The notes beneath the pieces are model-generated. The model was not told the origin of the DNA. It did no database searches and worked only from the letters and a program-made list of their open reading frames with translations. Source: a virus. Taken from it: a stretch of DNA of 21,759 nt. Positions 1-5,577 of the stretch are shown piece by piece; position 1 is the stretch's first letter, and every line of letters begins with the position of its first letter. The DNA is taken from the IMG/VR virus record IMGVR_UViG_3300021964_000636, positions 1 through 21,759 of that record. One strand, given 5' to 3'. A program made the position numbers and the translations under genes.

Positions 1-270
1 AAGTGGGGTATCAACGATCACGCGGCTATGATCGAGAAGTTCGAGGCAGCCAAGGTCTTCACCGAGAACTTGACTGAGGACCAGATCACTAACTTGGCTG
101 AGTACTTCGTTCGCCTTCCGTCCGAGATCGCTATGAAGTTGTGGACTGTCCTCGGTGATGCCGACAACATTGATAATGTTGTGGCGCTCCACAAGGCTGA
201 GACTACTGAGGGTCGTCGGGTGTCTGATCACCTTGTAGAGATCCTCGGCGGCAACACCGATGAGACATAG
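1..270 (+). CDS. C-terminal part of an unknown protein, possibly an AAA+ (MoxR-like) ATPase; 5' partial
   Basis: The frame is open to the first base of the window, and the first ATG (position 28) has no Shine-Dalgarno sequence, so this is most likely the 3' end of a gene starting outside. About 89 residues are visible, helical and acidic (TEDQITNLAEYFVRLPSEI). No Walker or sensor motif is present. The guess that it is the tail of an AAA+ ATPase rests on context: the metallopeptidase/VWA protein encoded 0.5 kb downstream belongs to a family usually encoded with a MoxR-type ATPase, and this tail has the look of the C-terminal helical region of such ATPases. That assignment is weak. It overlaps the next gene by 11 bases. 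The codon use is C-ending and G+C-rich like the rest of the left block. Confidence 0.6.
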   Translation, partial: KWGINDHAAMIEKFEAAKVFTENLTEDQITNLAEYFVRLPSEIAMKLWTVLGDADNIDNVVALHKAETTEGRRVSDHLVEILGGNTDET

Positions 271-496
271 GCTGCCGCCAGTCGGCAGGGAACCCGAGTT
301 AGGGGATCTCTGTCGGCTTGCTGGTCCGGGTGATATGCCTACTCAGTTCTTTAGAAAGCACGGGCTAGGCATGGTCATCGACAAGTCTATCCATCCCCAA
401 GGTAGAGTTACAAACTATGAAATTAGATGGCTTAAAACTGATGAGCGCATGCGCTTCTTCGCGGAGGATCTGATCGTTGTCTCTGCCGTGGACTGA
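260..496 (+). CDS. Small SH3/KOW-like phage protein (family member 1)
   Basis: A 78-residue protein of unknown role. It starts 11 bases inside the previous gene, which suggests translational coupling. After a Pro/Arg-rich N-terminus it shows the pattern shared by about a dozen small proteins in this window: a G-D-L strand (LGDLCRL, residues 14-20), a G-[hydrophobic]-V-[hydrophobic]-D strand (GMVIDKS), a strand with a central Trp (YEIRWLK, near residue 54), and a last strand ending in hydrophobic residues (EDLIVVS). This strand order suggests a small beta barrel of the SH3/Tudor/KOW type, often used to bind nucleic acid or protein. The YEIRWL block closely parallels YDIYWL and VEIWWL in the members at 6957 and 6664. 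Function is not known. Confidence 0.7.
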   Translation: MRHRLPPVGREPELGDLCRLAGPGDMPTQFFRKHGLGMVIDKSIHPQGRVTNYEIRWLKTDERMRFFAEDLIVVSAVD

Positions 497-689
497 TAAC
501 ATCAAAATTGGTGATCTCCTGCTCGCTATCAGGGACGGCAAGCCTGCGATCGTTCTTGACAAAGAGGAGACATCACAAACCAAATATGGCGACATAGCCA
601 ACAAAAGATTCAGGTTCAAACTCCACATTGACAGAGAGCAAGGTTGGATTGATGAAGTTCGCTTACGCGCTTGGTATAAACGCCCCTGA
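477..689 (+). CDS. Small SH3/KOW-like phage protein (family member 2), TTG start
   Basis: A 70-residue protein. The TTG start at 477 is chosen because GGAGG lies at 463-467, nine bases upstream, and no ATG is available before the conserved GDL strand. It overlaps the previous gene by 20 bases. Visible pattern: IKIGDLLLAI, then KPAIVLDKEE, then FRFKLHI, and a final strand rich in Arg/Trp (VRLRAWYK), consistent with a five-strand SH3-like barrel. The Gly of the usual G-[I/V]-V-[V/L]-D strand is replaced (PAIVLD). Its TGA stop is also the first TGACA box of the downstream promoter region. Function unknown. Confidence 0.7.
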   Translation: MSLPWTDNIKIGDLLLAIRDGKPAIVLDKEETSQTKYGDIANKRFRFKLHIDREQGWIDEVRLRAWYKRP

Positions 690-740
690 CATTTCCTTGA
701 CAACTTAAACCTTGACCTTCACCCTCCATGATGCTATATT
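687..740 (+). promoter_or_regulatory. Promoter cassette 1 (sigma70-like with two upstream TGACA boxes)
   Basis: -35 TTGACC at 712-717, a 17-bp spacer and -10 TATATT at 735-740. Upstream boxes TGACA at 687 (overlapping the preceding stop codon) and TTGACA at 697; the TGAC cores lie at 687, 698 and 713, so spacings are 11 and 15 bp. AAGGAG at 749-754 then leads to the ATG at 762. Six further copies with the same geometry follow. Confidence 0.85.
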
Positions 741-761
741 ATATATGTAAGGAGAAAGAAC

Positions 762-1985
762 ATGTCTGACGACAAGACCGCCAAGCCCTTCAACCTGAAC
801 ATGCACACCGCTCGCCTGCTTATGCGCGAGCCCTTCTTCGCTGCGCTCTCACGCCGCATCGACAAGATCTCCTCCACAGCCGTTCCGACTGCTGGTGTGC
901 GCGTCAACCCTGATAGTGGTCAATTCGAGATGCTCTACAACCCTGAGTTCATGGGCGCACTCTCCGATCGTCACCTTCAAGGCATCCTGATGCACGAGTT
1001 CTATCACCTGATCTTCGAGCACGTGACTGGTCGCCTTCCCGGCGATGGGCTCAAGCGCATCGACAATATTGCGATGGACCTCTCTATCAACTGCCACATC
1101 TCCGACTACCTTCCTAGCGAGACTAACCCCGGTCCTGTTGTTGGCGAGGGTGAGCCTATGAAGGCTTGTATTCCCGGCGAGGGTATGTTCAAGGATCTTC
1201 CTCCGTTCAAGACCTACGAGTGGTATCTCGAAGCACTCAAGAAGATGCGCGATGAGCAGGAGCAAGACGGTGAGGGCGGCGATCCCTTCGGTGATGCGGA
1301 TTCTATGGACTCTCACGAGGGCTTTGGAAGCGCGGACGGCACCACGCAGGAGATCGCCAAGGAGCGCCTCAAGGAAGCGGTTAAGAAGGCTGCTGAAGAA
1401 GCCGAGAAGTCTAACAATTGGGGCTCTGTCTCACACTCCATGCGCCAAGACATCATGGAGCGCGTTGCGACCAAGGTTGACTGGCGTAAAGTTCTTCGAT
1501 ACTTCGTCAAGACCTCACAACGCGCCGACAAGCGTTCTACTCCTCGTCGCCTTAACAAGCGGTTTCCGAAGGTCCATCCCGGCAAGCGCGTCCGCCGTCA
1601 CGCCAAGATCGCTATCTCCATCGATCAGTCGGGCTCCGTTGATGATGGTATGCTCTCCGCGTTCTTCTCTGAGTTGAACAAGTTGGCTGAGATCGCAGAG
1701 TTCACCGTGATCCCCTTCGATACTGAGGTCGCTGAGGACAAGATCTACACGTGGAAGAAAGGTCAGAACAAGAAGACCGAGCGTGTTCTTACTGGTGGTA
1801 CAGACTTCAACGCCCCAACCAAGTACGTCAACGATCACAACTTCGACGGTCACATTATCCTCACGGATCTGATGGCTCCTAAGCCAGTCGCTTCCAAGTG
1901 CCAGCGCATGTGGATGACCACGAAGCAATACGCTGCACGTCCTTACTTCTCCACCACCGAGCGAATTATTGCTATCGATGTTTGA
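762..1985 (+). CDS. Metallopeptidase-like / VWA-domain protein (DUF2201 type)
   Basis: A 407-residue protein with two recognisable parts. Residues 78-87 read HEFYHLIFEH, a zincin HExxH motif within a 'putative metallopeptidase' N-terminal domain. A long acidic/charged linker (about 155-215) follows. Residues 282-405 form a VWA-like domain with a MIDAS-type DQSGS (288-292), a Thr loop in TGGTDF (344-349) and an Asp in LTDL (367-370). Proteins of this layout (Pfam DUF2201_N plus DUF2201) usually work with a MoxR-type AAA+ ATPase in metal-dependent protein remodelling; no complete ATPase gene is in view, though the partial gene at the left edge might be one. The start is fixed by AAGGAG 7 bases upstream and by its own promoter. 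Likely cytoplasmic, as no signal peptide is present. The role in phage growth is not known. Confidence 0.9.
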   Translation: MSDDKTAKPFNLNMHTARLLMREPFFAALSRRIDKISSTAVPTAGVRVNPDSGQFEMLYNPEFMGALSDRHLQGILMHEFYHLIFEHVTGRLPGDGLKRIDNIAMDLSINCHISDYLPSETNPGPVVGEGEPMKACIPGEGMFKDLPPFKTYEWYLEALKKMRDEQEQDGEGGDPFGDADSMDSHEGFGSADGTTQEIAKERLKEAVKKAAEEAEKSNNWGSVSHSMRQDIMERVATKVDWRKVLRYFVKTSQRADKRSTPRRLNKRFPKVHPGKRVRRHAKIAISIDQSGSVDDGMLSAFFSELNKLAEIAEFTVIPFDTEVAEDKIYTWKKGQNKKTERVLTGGTDFNAPTKYVNDHNFDGHIILTDLMAPKPVASKCQRMWMTTKQYAARPYFSTTERIIAIDV

Positions 1986-2036
1986 CAAGTGCTTGACAGT
2001 CTTCGCCTTGATCTCGGAGACTCTTGATGCTATATT
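1983..2036 (+). promoter_or_regulatory. Promoter cassette 2
   Basis: -35 TTGATC at 2008-2013, 17-bp spacer, -10 TATATT at 2031-2036. TGACA boxes at 1983 (the stop codon of the VWA gene) and 1994. The boxes keep the 11-bp and 15-bp spacing although the sequence between them differs from the other copies, which argues that the boxes themselves are under selection. Confidence 0.85.
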
Positions 2037-2061
2037 TAATAAACAAGAAAGGAGAAAACTC

Positions 2062-2388
2062 ATGCCTGCAACTGGACCTCGACTTGATAACGACGGAGTA
2101 ATTGACGCTTGGACAAAGGGCGTAAGTGCCCGTAACCACTCGCTTTCTTTGAAGAGCGTGGCTTGGGATGACGGCTATACTGACTTGTATAGTTATGACC
2201 TCAAGATCGGATCTCGAACTCCTGCTGGTGTGCTGGTGCTCGCAGACTACACCGCTCCGGCTGGCGGCTTCAGATCAATGACGACCTCTCAGCACGTTTG
2301 CCTTGCGAAGCACACGGCATCTAGCCCCGTGATAATGAACCCGCTTGTATGGGAGTCATCGCCGCTGAGTGATGAGGTTCCGTTCTAG
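2062..2388 (+). CDS. Hypothetical phage protein, 108 residues
   Basis: I do not recognise this family with confidence. The ATG at 2062 is chosen over an upstream in-frame ATG at 1969 because the latter would run back through the promoter and into the preceding gene, while AAGGAG (about 2049-2054) sits just before 2062. The protein has a polar N-terminus, then alternating hydrophobic residues typical of beta strands (SYDLKIGSRTPAGVLVLADY, about residues 45-64), then a Ser/Thr- and His-containing stretch (MTTSQHVCLAKHTA). No signal peptide, membrane segment or catalytic motif is seen. Its TAG stop shares one base with the GTG start of the next gene, so the two form an operon read from promoter cassette 2. 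Confidence 0.75.
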   Translation: MPATGPRLDNDGVIDAWTKGVSARNHSLSLKSVAWDDGYTDLYSYDLKIGSRTPAGVLVLADYTAPAGGFRSMTTSQHVCLAKHTASSPVIMNPLVWESSPLSDEVPF

Positions 2389-2591
2389 TGCCCGAGTTCA
2401 AGCCCGGAGATCTAGTAAAGATCACAGACGGCACACACGAGGATGGTTGGCCAGATGACCGAGTGGGGCTAGTCCTTGACTCTCACGAGCGAGGCGTGTA
2501 CCGCTATGAAGTTTTCTCCGTGCTTTTGCTCGGAACCAGCGAGCCCATAAAGATCCACAAGATGTTTCTGGAACACTTTACAAGTCTCTAA
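2388..2591 (+). CDS. Small SH3/KOW-like phage protein (family member 3), GTG start
   Basis: A 67-residue protein starting with GTG that overlaps the previous stop codon by one base (TAGTG), so translation is probably coupled. Pattern: FKPGDLVKI (residues 4-12), a loop with acidic and Trp residues, VGLVLDSHE, then YRYEVFSVLL and a terminal hydrophobic strand. This is one of the clearest members of the GDLV family, with both the P-G-D-L-V turn and the V-G-L-V-L-D strand. Function unknown; SH3-like folds commonly bind nucleic acids or proteins. Confidence 0.8.
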   Translation: MPEFKPGDLVKITDGTHEDGWPDDRVGLVLDSHERGVYRYEVFSVLLLGTSEPIKIHKMFLEHFTSL

Positions 2592-2631
2592 CAATTCAAA
2601 CCTTGACGAGAGCACTTAACGGTGCTATATT
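2578..2631 (+). promoter_or_regulatory. Promoter cassette 3 (degenerate upstream boxes)
   Basis: -35 TTGACG at 2603-2608, 17-bp spacer, -10 TATATT at 2626-2631, then AAGGAG at 2643. The two upstream boxes are present only in weakened form (TTACA at 2578, TAACA at 2589) but lie at exactly the same 11- and 15-bp offsets as in the other copies. Confidence 0.8.
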
Positions 2632-2653
2632 ATAAGCATAGAAAGGAGAAAGC

Positions 2654-2848
2654 ATGATCACTATCCCTCTTATCCGCACTGATAACGAGTCTAGCCTCAG
2701 CCCCATGGAACGCTCAATGGTTGTTTGCGAACAACTGATCACGGCGCTCATGATGCAAGGCACGCTCGATGATCCTACGATCACCGCGCAGGAAGCCGAT
2801 ACCTTCACAACTCTCTCCGTCGCTACCATCATTCCAGCAGAGGCATAG
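2654..2848 (+). CDS. Hypothetical small acidic protein, 64 residues
   Basis: A short gene with its own promoter and AAGGAG 5 bases before the ATG. The protein is mostly helical and acidic, with no Lys and several Thr/Ile residues (SPMERSMVVCEQLITALMMQ is likely one amphipathic helix, about residues 16-35). No known domain is recognised. It is followed, one base after its stop, by the zinc-finger gene at 2850, so the two probably form a two-gene operon. Confidence 0.7.
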   Translation: MITIPLIRTDNESSLSPMERSMVVCEQLITALMMQGTLDDPTITAQEADTFTTLSVATIIPAEA

Positions 2849-2849
2849 A

Positions 2850-3170
2850 ATGACCACTCTTCCCGTTATCGTGCATATGCCGCCCATGCTTTACACTGAT
2901 GGTCACGGCCAAAAGTGGGCGGTGTCTGGTCAGTTCTGGGTAGCGGTGCCTGAGACTGCTACACTTGGTTCTATCGACGAATATATGATCTACAAGCCAA
3001 GGATCAGAGAAGTTGTCGAGACAGAGGCAAAAACTTGGAATGTAGCCGGGAGCAAAGGTAAAAACTATAGCGTGTCTTTTGATGGGCATATCTGGCGCTG
3101 CAATTGCGTTGGCTTTGCCTTCCGTCGCAAGTGTCGGCATATCAATGAAAAGATGTTCGAGATCGCCTGA
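2850..3170 (+). CDS. SWIM-type zinc-finger protein
   Basis: A 106-residue protein. The C-terminal third contains C84-x-C86-x8-C95-x-H97 (WRCNCVGFAFRRKCRHI), the CxCx(n)CxH signature of SWIM zinc fingers, preceded by two short strands (NYSVSFDGHIW). SWIM domains bind DNA or mediate protein contacts in SWI2/SNF2 ATPases, MuDR transposases and plant and bacterial proteins; small phage versions of unknown role exist. The start at 2850 is preferred over 2769 because the latter lies wholly inside the preceding gene, and AGAGG lies just upstream of 2850. The N-terminal 60 residues contain no motif I recognise. Read from promoter cassette 3. Confidence 0.8.
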   Translation: MTTLPVIVHMPPMLYTDGHGQKWAVSGQFWVAVPETATLGSIDEYMIYKPRIREVVETEAKTWNVAGSKGKNYSVSFDGHIWRCNCVGFAFRRKCRHINEKMFEIA

Positions 3171-3221
3171 CATTCTCTTAACAAGATCACTATTGACCCA
3201 CAGCCCATCCGATGCTATATT
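3168..3221 (+). promoter_or_regulatory. Promoter cassette 4
   Basis: -35 TTGACC at 3193-3198, 17-bp spacer, -10 TATATT at 3216-3221. Boxes TGACA at 3168 (stop codon of the SWIM gene) and TAACA at 3179, at the standard 11/15-bp spacing. Confidence 0.85.
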
Positions 3222-3241
3222 ATAAGAGTAAGGAGAAAAGC

Positions 3242-3433
3242 GTGTCCATATACTATGCACCCAAAGAAGCTGTTGAGATGAAAGTCGGTGATCTGGTAAA
3301 GGATCGGTGGGGAACGGTTGGTGTCCTCGTTAAGTTTATTGATCCGATTGAAGTCCGATGGCTCGTTCAGTGGTCTAACGGAAAGCAATACGGCGCAAAC
3401 CAAGACACGCTGGAACTTGTTAGCGCCTCCTGA
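3242..3433 (+). CDS. Small SH3/KOW-like phage protein (family member 4), GTG start
   Basis: A 63-residue protein. GTG at 3242 lies 6 bases after AAGGAG; the upstream in-frame start at 3212 would be inside the -10 region, so it is rejected. Pattern: MKVGDLVKD, then TVGVLVKFID, then VRWLVQWSNG and a last strand LELVS. The central double-Trp strand is typical of the family. It is transcribed as a single-gene unit between promoter cassettes 4 and 5. Function unknown. Confidence 0.8.
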   Translation: MSIYYAPKEAVEMKVGDLVKDRWGTVGVLVKFIDPIEVRWLVQWSNGKQYGANQDTLELVSAS

Positions 3434-3484
3434 CATTTCCTTGACAACTTAGTCATTGACTTTGACCCCCGCGGGTGTTATATT
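3431..3484 (+). promoter_or_regulatory. Promoter cassette 5
   Basis: -35 TTGACT at 3456-3461, 17-bp spacer, -10 TATATT at 3479-3484. Boxes TGACA at 3431 (stop codon of the preceding gene) and TTGACA at 3441. The first 21 bases are identical to those of cassette 1. Confidence 0.87.
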
Positions 3485-3509
3485 ATTAGTATAGAAAGGA
3501 GATAGTTCT

Positions 3510-3683
3510 ATGATCAAACTCGGAAGCATCGTAACTAACGTCGGCTTTATCCAAGGACGCAACAACTCAAACCACGGGCTTGTTGTTGATCTTCTGGCTG
3601 ACGGCAAGATCGCTCGCGTGTTCTGGGCTTCCACTCAAAAGACTGGCTTCTGCTCCGTGTCCGACTTGCAAGTGGTTGCTTGA
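3510..3683 (+). CDS. Small SH3/KOW-like phage protein (family member 5), 57 residues
   Basis: ATG at 3510, preceded by a promoter and AAAGGAG; stop TGA at 3681-3683. The 57-residue protein begins MIKLGSIVTNVGF, where GS replaces the usual GD, continues with HGLVVDLLADGK and ARVFWAST, and ends SDLQVVA. The strand spacing matches the other GDLV proteins. The gene is single in its transcription unit. Function unknown. Confidence 0.75.
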   Translation: MIKLGSIVTNVGFIQGRNNSNHGLVVDLLADGKIARVFWASTQKTGFCSVSDLQVVA

Positions 3684-3734
3684 CATTCTCTTGACAACTT
3701 AACCCTTGCGATCCACCGCCCCCTGTGTTATATT
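3681..3734 (+). promoter_or_regulatory. Promoter cassette 6
   Basis: -35 TTGCGA at 3706-3711 (weaker than the others), 17-bp spacer, -10 TATATT at 3729-3734. Boxes TGACA at 3681 (stop codon) and TTGACA at 3691. Here the perfect TTGACA box remains although the true -35 has decayed. Confidence 0.85.
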
Positions 3735-3758
3735 ATATGTATAGAAAGGAGAAAGCAA

Positions 3759-3935
3759 ATGCTTCGCACTCAAGACCTGCCCCTCAAAACCTTCCGCGTC
3801 ACCTTCCACCTTCTGGAGCCCATGCGTCCACGCGCAACCCGTATCGTCAAGGCTCGTGATATGTATGAGGCGGCACGGCTCGTAGAGCTTCCAACAAACG
3901 CAATCCAGCCCATGAACATCAAAGAGATCAAGTAG
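3759..3935 (+). CDS. Hypothetical small basic protein, 58 residues
   Basis: ATG at 3759 after promoter cassette 6 and an AAGGAG site; stop TAG at 3933-3935. The protein has an FRVTFHLLEP strand near residues 12-21, a basic turn (RPRATRIVKARD) and an amphipathic helix (MYEAARLVEL). The pattern recalls small alpha/beta proteins, but I cannot assign a family. It is a single-gene unit in the promoter-rich early region and is supported mainly by its promoter, ribosome site and coding-like codon use. Confidence 0.7.
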   Translation: MLRTQDLPLKTFRVTFHLLEPMRPRATRIVKARDMYEAARLVELPTNAIQPMNIKEIK

Positions 3936-3939
3936 TCTC

Positions 3940-3993
3940 TGACATTCTCTTGACAACTTAGTTGTTGACTTCCACCCTCTCCGATGTTATATT
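3940..3993 (+). promoter_or_regulatory. Promoter cassette 7
   Basis: -35 TTGACT at 3965-3970, 17-bp spacer, -10 TATATT at 3988-3993. Boxes TGACA at 3940 and TTGACA at 3950. In this copy the upstream gene ends 5 bases earlier (TAG at 3933), so the TGA of the first box is not a stop codon. The box is therefore conserved in its own right. Confidence 0.87.
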
Positions 3994-4021
3994 ATTAGTA
4001 TAGAAAGAAAGGAGTTCATCT

Positions 4022-4357
4022 ATGCAACGCGCTATCGATCAAATCAAAATCCAAACCTCTCGCGACTACAAGCCAGCGCCTGCGCCTCCAACGCGCAAGC
4101 AAATCACCGGCTGGACCGTCGAGCAAGTTGGTCCGCGCATGTGGGTTGTGTTCCGCAACTCGACCACGCAAGGCAAGCAAGCCGTGATGGACTTTCCTGA
4201 GCGCGACTGGGCGCAATCTTTCGCTGATGGCTGCAACGCCGAGTATGCAAACCCTACCAAGATGAGCGCGAAGTCTCTCAAGCGCAAGGACGCTAAGTAT
4301 TTGACCGATGCCGAGAAGGCTGATCTTGCCGCACTTGAAGCCGGCGAGGACATTTAA
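4022..4357 (+). CDS. Hypothetical protein, 111 residues
   Basis: Start ATG 4022 is supported by AAGGAG at 4009-4014 and promoter cassette 7. The protein has a basic, Pro-rich N-terminus (RDYKPAPAPPTRKQ), a central region of strands and aromatic residues (GWTVEQVGPRMWVVFRNS, about residues 30-47), and a Lys/Ala-rich helical C-terminus. The positive charge and Lys/Arg clusters would suit nucleic acid binding, but no known motif is present. It is the last gene of the G+C-rich early block and ends in three in-frame stop codons in a row (TAATAATAA at 4355-4363), which suggests strong selection for clean termination. Confidence 0.75.
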   Translation: MQRAIDQIKIQTSRDYKPAPAPPTRKQITGWTVEQVGPRMWVVFRNSTTQGKQAVMDFPERDWAQSFADGCNAEYANPTKMSAKSLKRKDAKYLTDAEKADLAALEAGEDI

Positions 4358-4561
4358 TAATAACCCACCTAACCCGTAAAGCGCCAAGCGCGAGAGGTCA
4401 AGATAATGAAGACTCCCTATAAACGGCTATAAGAGGACTAGCCACCCTCCTAACTTAGCAGCAATAAAGCTGCACTAATAAAGACAACGACTCGAAAGGG
4501 CTGCGAGCATAAACAAAGATCCCACCTTTTTTCAATCAATCGTTTCGACGAGGTTTATAAC
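4358..4561 (+). other. Intergenic region, no gene; weak hairpins
   Basis: About 200 bases with no open reading frame of note. Small stem-loops can be drawn (GGCTA/TAGCC, GCAGC/GCTGC, CTCG/CGAG), and a run of six T occurs near 4528, so a short structured RNA or a weak terminator is possible. I see no tRNA cloverleaf and no strong intrinsic terminator. It marks the change from G+C-rich to A+T-rich sequence. Confidence 0.5.
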
Positions 4562-4963
4562 ATGACACGTACAGCTTTTCCATCGCCCGCTAACATCCGG
4601 CGTCAAACTCCCGATGAACTGTTTAGCAGGGATGCAGGTTATTTATTTAACAACCTGACTAAAGAGTTTGAGAAGAACGCCCGCGTTGGCTCAACAAAGC
4701 AGAGCATTTTGATCCGTCGTCGTGGTAGCTGGGGCAGAGCCGAAGCAGCTTGGATCGATTGGCACCAACAAAGCCAAGAACAAAGACAATACTCGATTGA
4801 TTATTGCAATCAAAAGCTGTCAACAACCGGCTGGCGCGTCAATGGCTTTACCTTTAGAAAGGTTCCCGAATATGCTAACACGTGGTATACAAACGGTAGA
4901 GATATGTGGGCGATCATTGTTGAGATGGAATATGCATGTGACGATGCGTGTGCGGCTAAATGA
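4562..4963 (+). CDS. Hypothetical protein, 133 residues
   Basis: ATG at 4562, with GAGG about 10 bases upstream. The protein is polar and aromatic-rich; it contains a basic segment (SILIRRRGSWGRAEAAWIDW, about residues 48-67), a Gln-rich helix (HQQSQEQRQYSIDYCNQK), then strands (GWRVNGFTFRKV) and a hydrophobic C-terminal strand (MWAIIVEMEYA). No family is recognised. Its TGA stop overlaps the next ATG (ATGA at 4960), so the two genes are coupled. Base composition is intermediate between the left and middle blocks. Confidence 0.7.
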   Translation: MTRTAFPSPANIRRQTPDELFSRDAGYLFNNLTKEFEKNARVGSTKQSILIRRRGSWGRAEAAWIDWHQQSQEQRQYSIDYCNQKLSTTGWRVNGFTFRKVPEYANTWYTNGRDMWAIIVEMEYACDDACAAK

Positions 4964-5268
4964 AATATTACATCTCCCAGACTATCGTTGAAGTTATTGA
5001 CGGTCGCTTGACTGGTAGAGAAGTAGTATTAACACGTGCGGACTCCAAGGTAGATGCAGACTCCGCGAGACTAAAAGATATAAAACTATTCAAAGCAAAG
5101 TTGGAGGCAATAGGAATACAAAACCTGCATATAAACAAATACGACAAGACTCGGTACAACAAATTGATCCGAGAGCAAAACAAGTATAGAAATAAGAAAG
5201 CCTTAACTGTGGCTGATATATCCCAGATGATCAAACAGTTCGATGAAGAAGTAGAAACAAAACAATAA
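4960..5268 (+). CDS. Hypothetical protein, 102 residues
   Basis: It starts inside the stop of the previous gene (ATGA overlap). The N-terminus looks like beta strands (YYISQTIVEVIDG, REVVLTRA); the remainder is strongly charged and helical, rich in Lys, Asp and Arg (YDKTRYNKLIREQNKYRNKK, about residues 65-84). A DNA- or RNA-contacting role is conceivable from the charge, but no motif supports it. The A+T-rich codon use differs clearly from genes left of 4360. Confidence 0.65.
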   Translation: MKYYISQTIVEVIDGRLTGREVVLTRADSKVDADSARLKDIKLFKAKLEAIGIQNLHINKYDKTRYNKLIREQNKYRNKKALTVADISQMIKQFDEEVETKQ

Positions 5269-5281
5269 TAGGAGTAGATGT

Positions 5282-5419
5282 ATGTTTATTGGTGGTATGT
5301 TGGTAGGTATTGGAACTGTTGGCGCTGTATGGGCAGCAGTTGTAGAGTCTAGGCGAGAGAAAGCACTAGAAAAGCGTTTGCAAGCGATAGAGGCTGTATG
5401 TTTCAAGTCGGAGACCTAG
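5282..5419 (+). CDS. Small single-span membrane protein, 45 residues
   Basis: ATG at 5282 with AGGAG at 5270-5274, 7 bases upstream; stop TAG at 5417-5419. Residues 2-21 are hydrophobic and Gly-rich (FIGGMLVGIGTVGAVWAAVV), a probable membrane helix, followed by a charged cytoplasmic tail (ESRREKALEKRL). Small proteins of this shape are common in phage accessory regions; some block superinfection or aid lysis, but nothing here decides the role. The 3' end overlaps the next gene by 22 bases in another frame. Confidence 0.65.
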   Translation: MFIGGMLVGIGTVGAVWAAVVESRREKALEKRLQAIEAVCFKSET

Positions 5420-5577
5420 TAAAAAGAAAAGCATTAGACAATAGCAGAACACGTGCTTACTGTGTAGTGGTAGAGATAACGAGAGACAATTACGTTTTAT
5501 ATAATAACTCTCTTAAATGTTTACAGAGAATAGCATTACCAGTAGTAGCAGAGTTATATAGCAAAGTAGTAGTATAA
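5398..5577 (+). CDS. Small SH3/KOW-like phage protein (family member 6), 59 residues
   Basis: ATG at 5398, inside the end of the preceding membrane-protein gene; stop TAA at 5575-5577. It begins MFQVGDLVKRKA, the family's diagnostic turn, followed by AYCVVVEITRDNYVLY and a run of short hydrophobic strands. The usual G-[I/V]-V strand is replaced by CVVVE. GAGG lies a few bases upstream of the start. It is the last gene before a 250-base region without genes. Function unknown. Confidence 0.7.
   Translation: MFQVGDLVKRKALDNSRTRAYCVVVEITRDNYVLYNNSLKCLQRIALPVVAELYSKVVV

Noticed and set aside
697-725. Upstream TTGACA of the early cassettes read as a second, overlapping sigma70 promoter
   Set aside because: At 16-18 bp downstream there is no -10-like sequence in any of the seven copies, whereas the second TTGAC always has TATATT at exactly 17 bp.
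1252-1677. Alternate + frame of 141 codons inside the VWA gene
   Set aside because: Arg/Ser/Ala-rich out-of-frame product, entirely inside a gene with strong domain evidence.
1515-2063. Antisense frame of 182 codons, also those at 849-1316 and 365-703
   Set aside because: They are shadows of the G+C-rich VWA and SH3-like genes, whose codon bias opens other frames. They run across promoters and have no ribosome site.
4358-4561. tRNA or strong intrinsic terminator after the early block
   Set aside because: No cloverleaf with T-arm can be drawn, and the six-T run is not preceded by a stable G/C stem.
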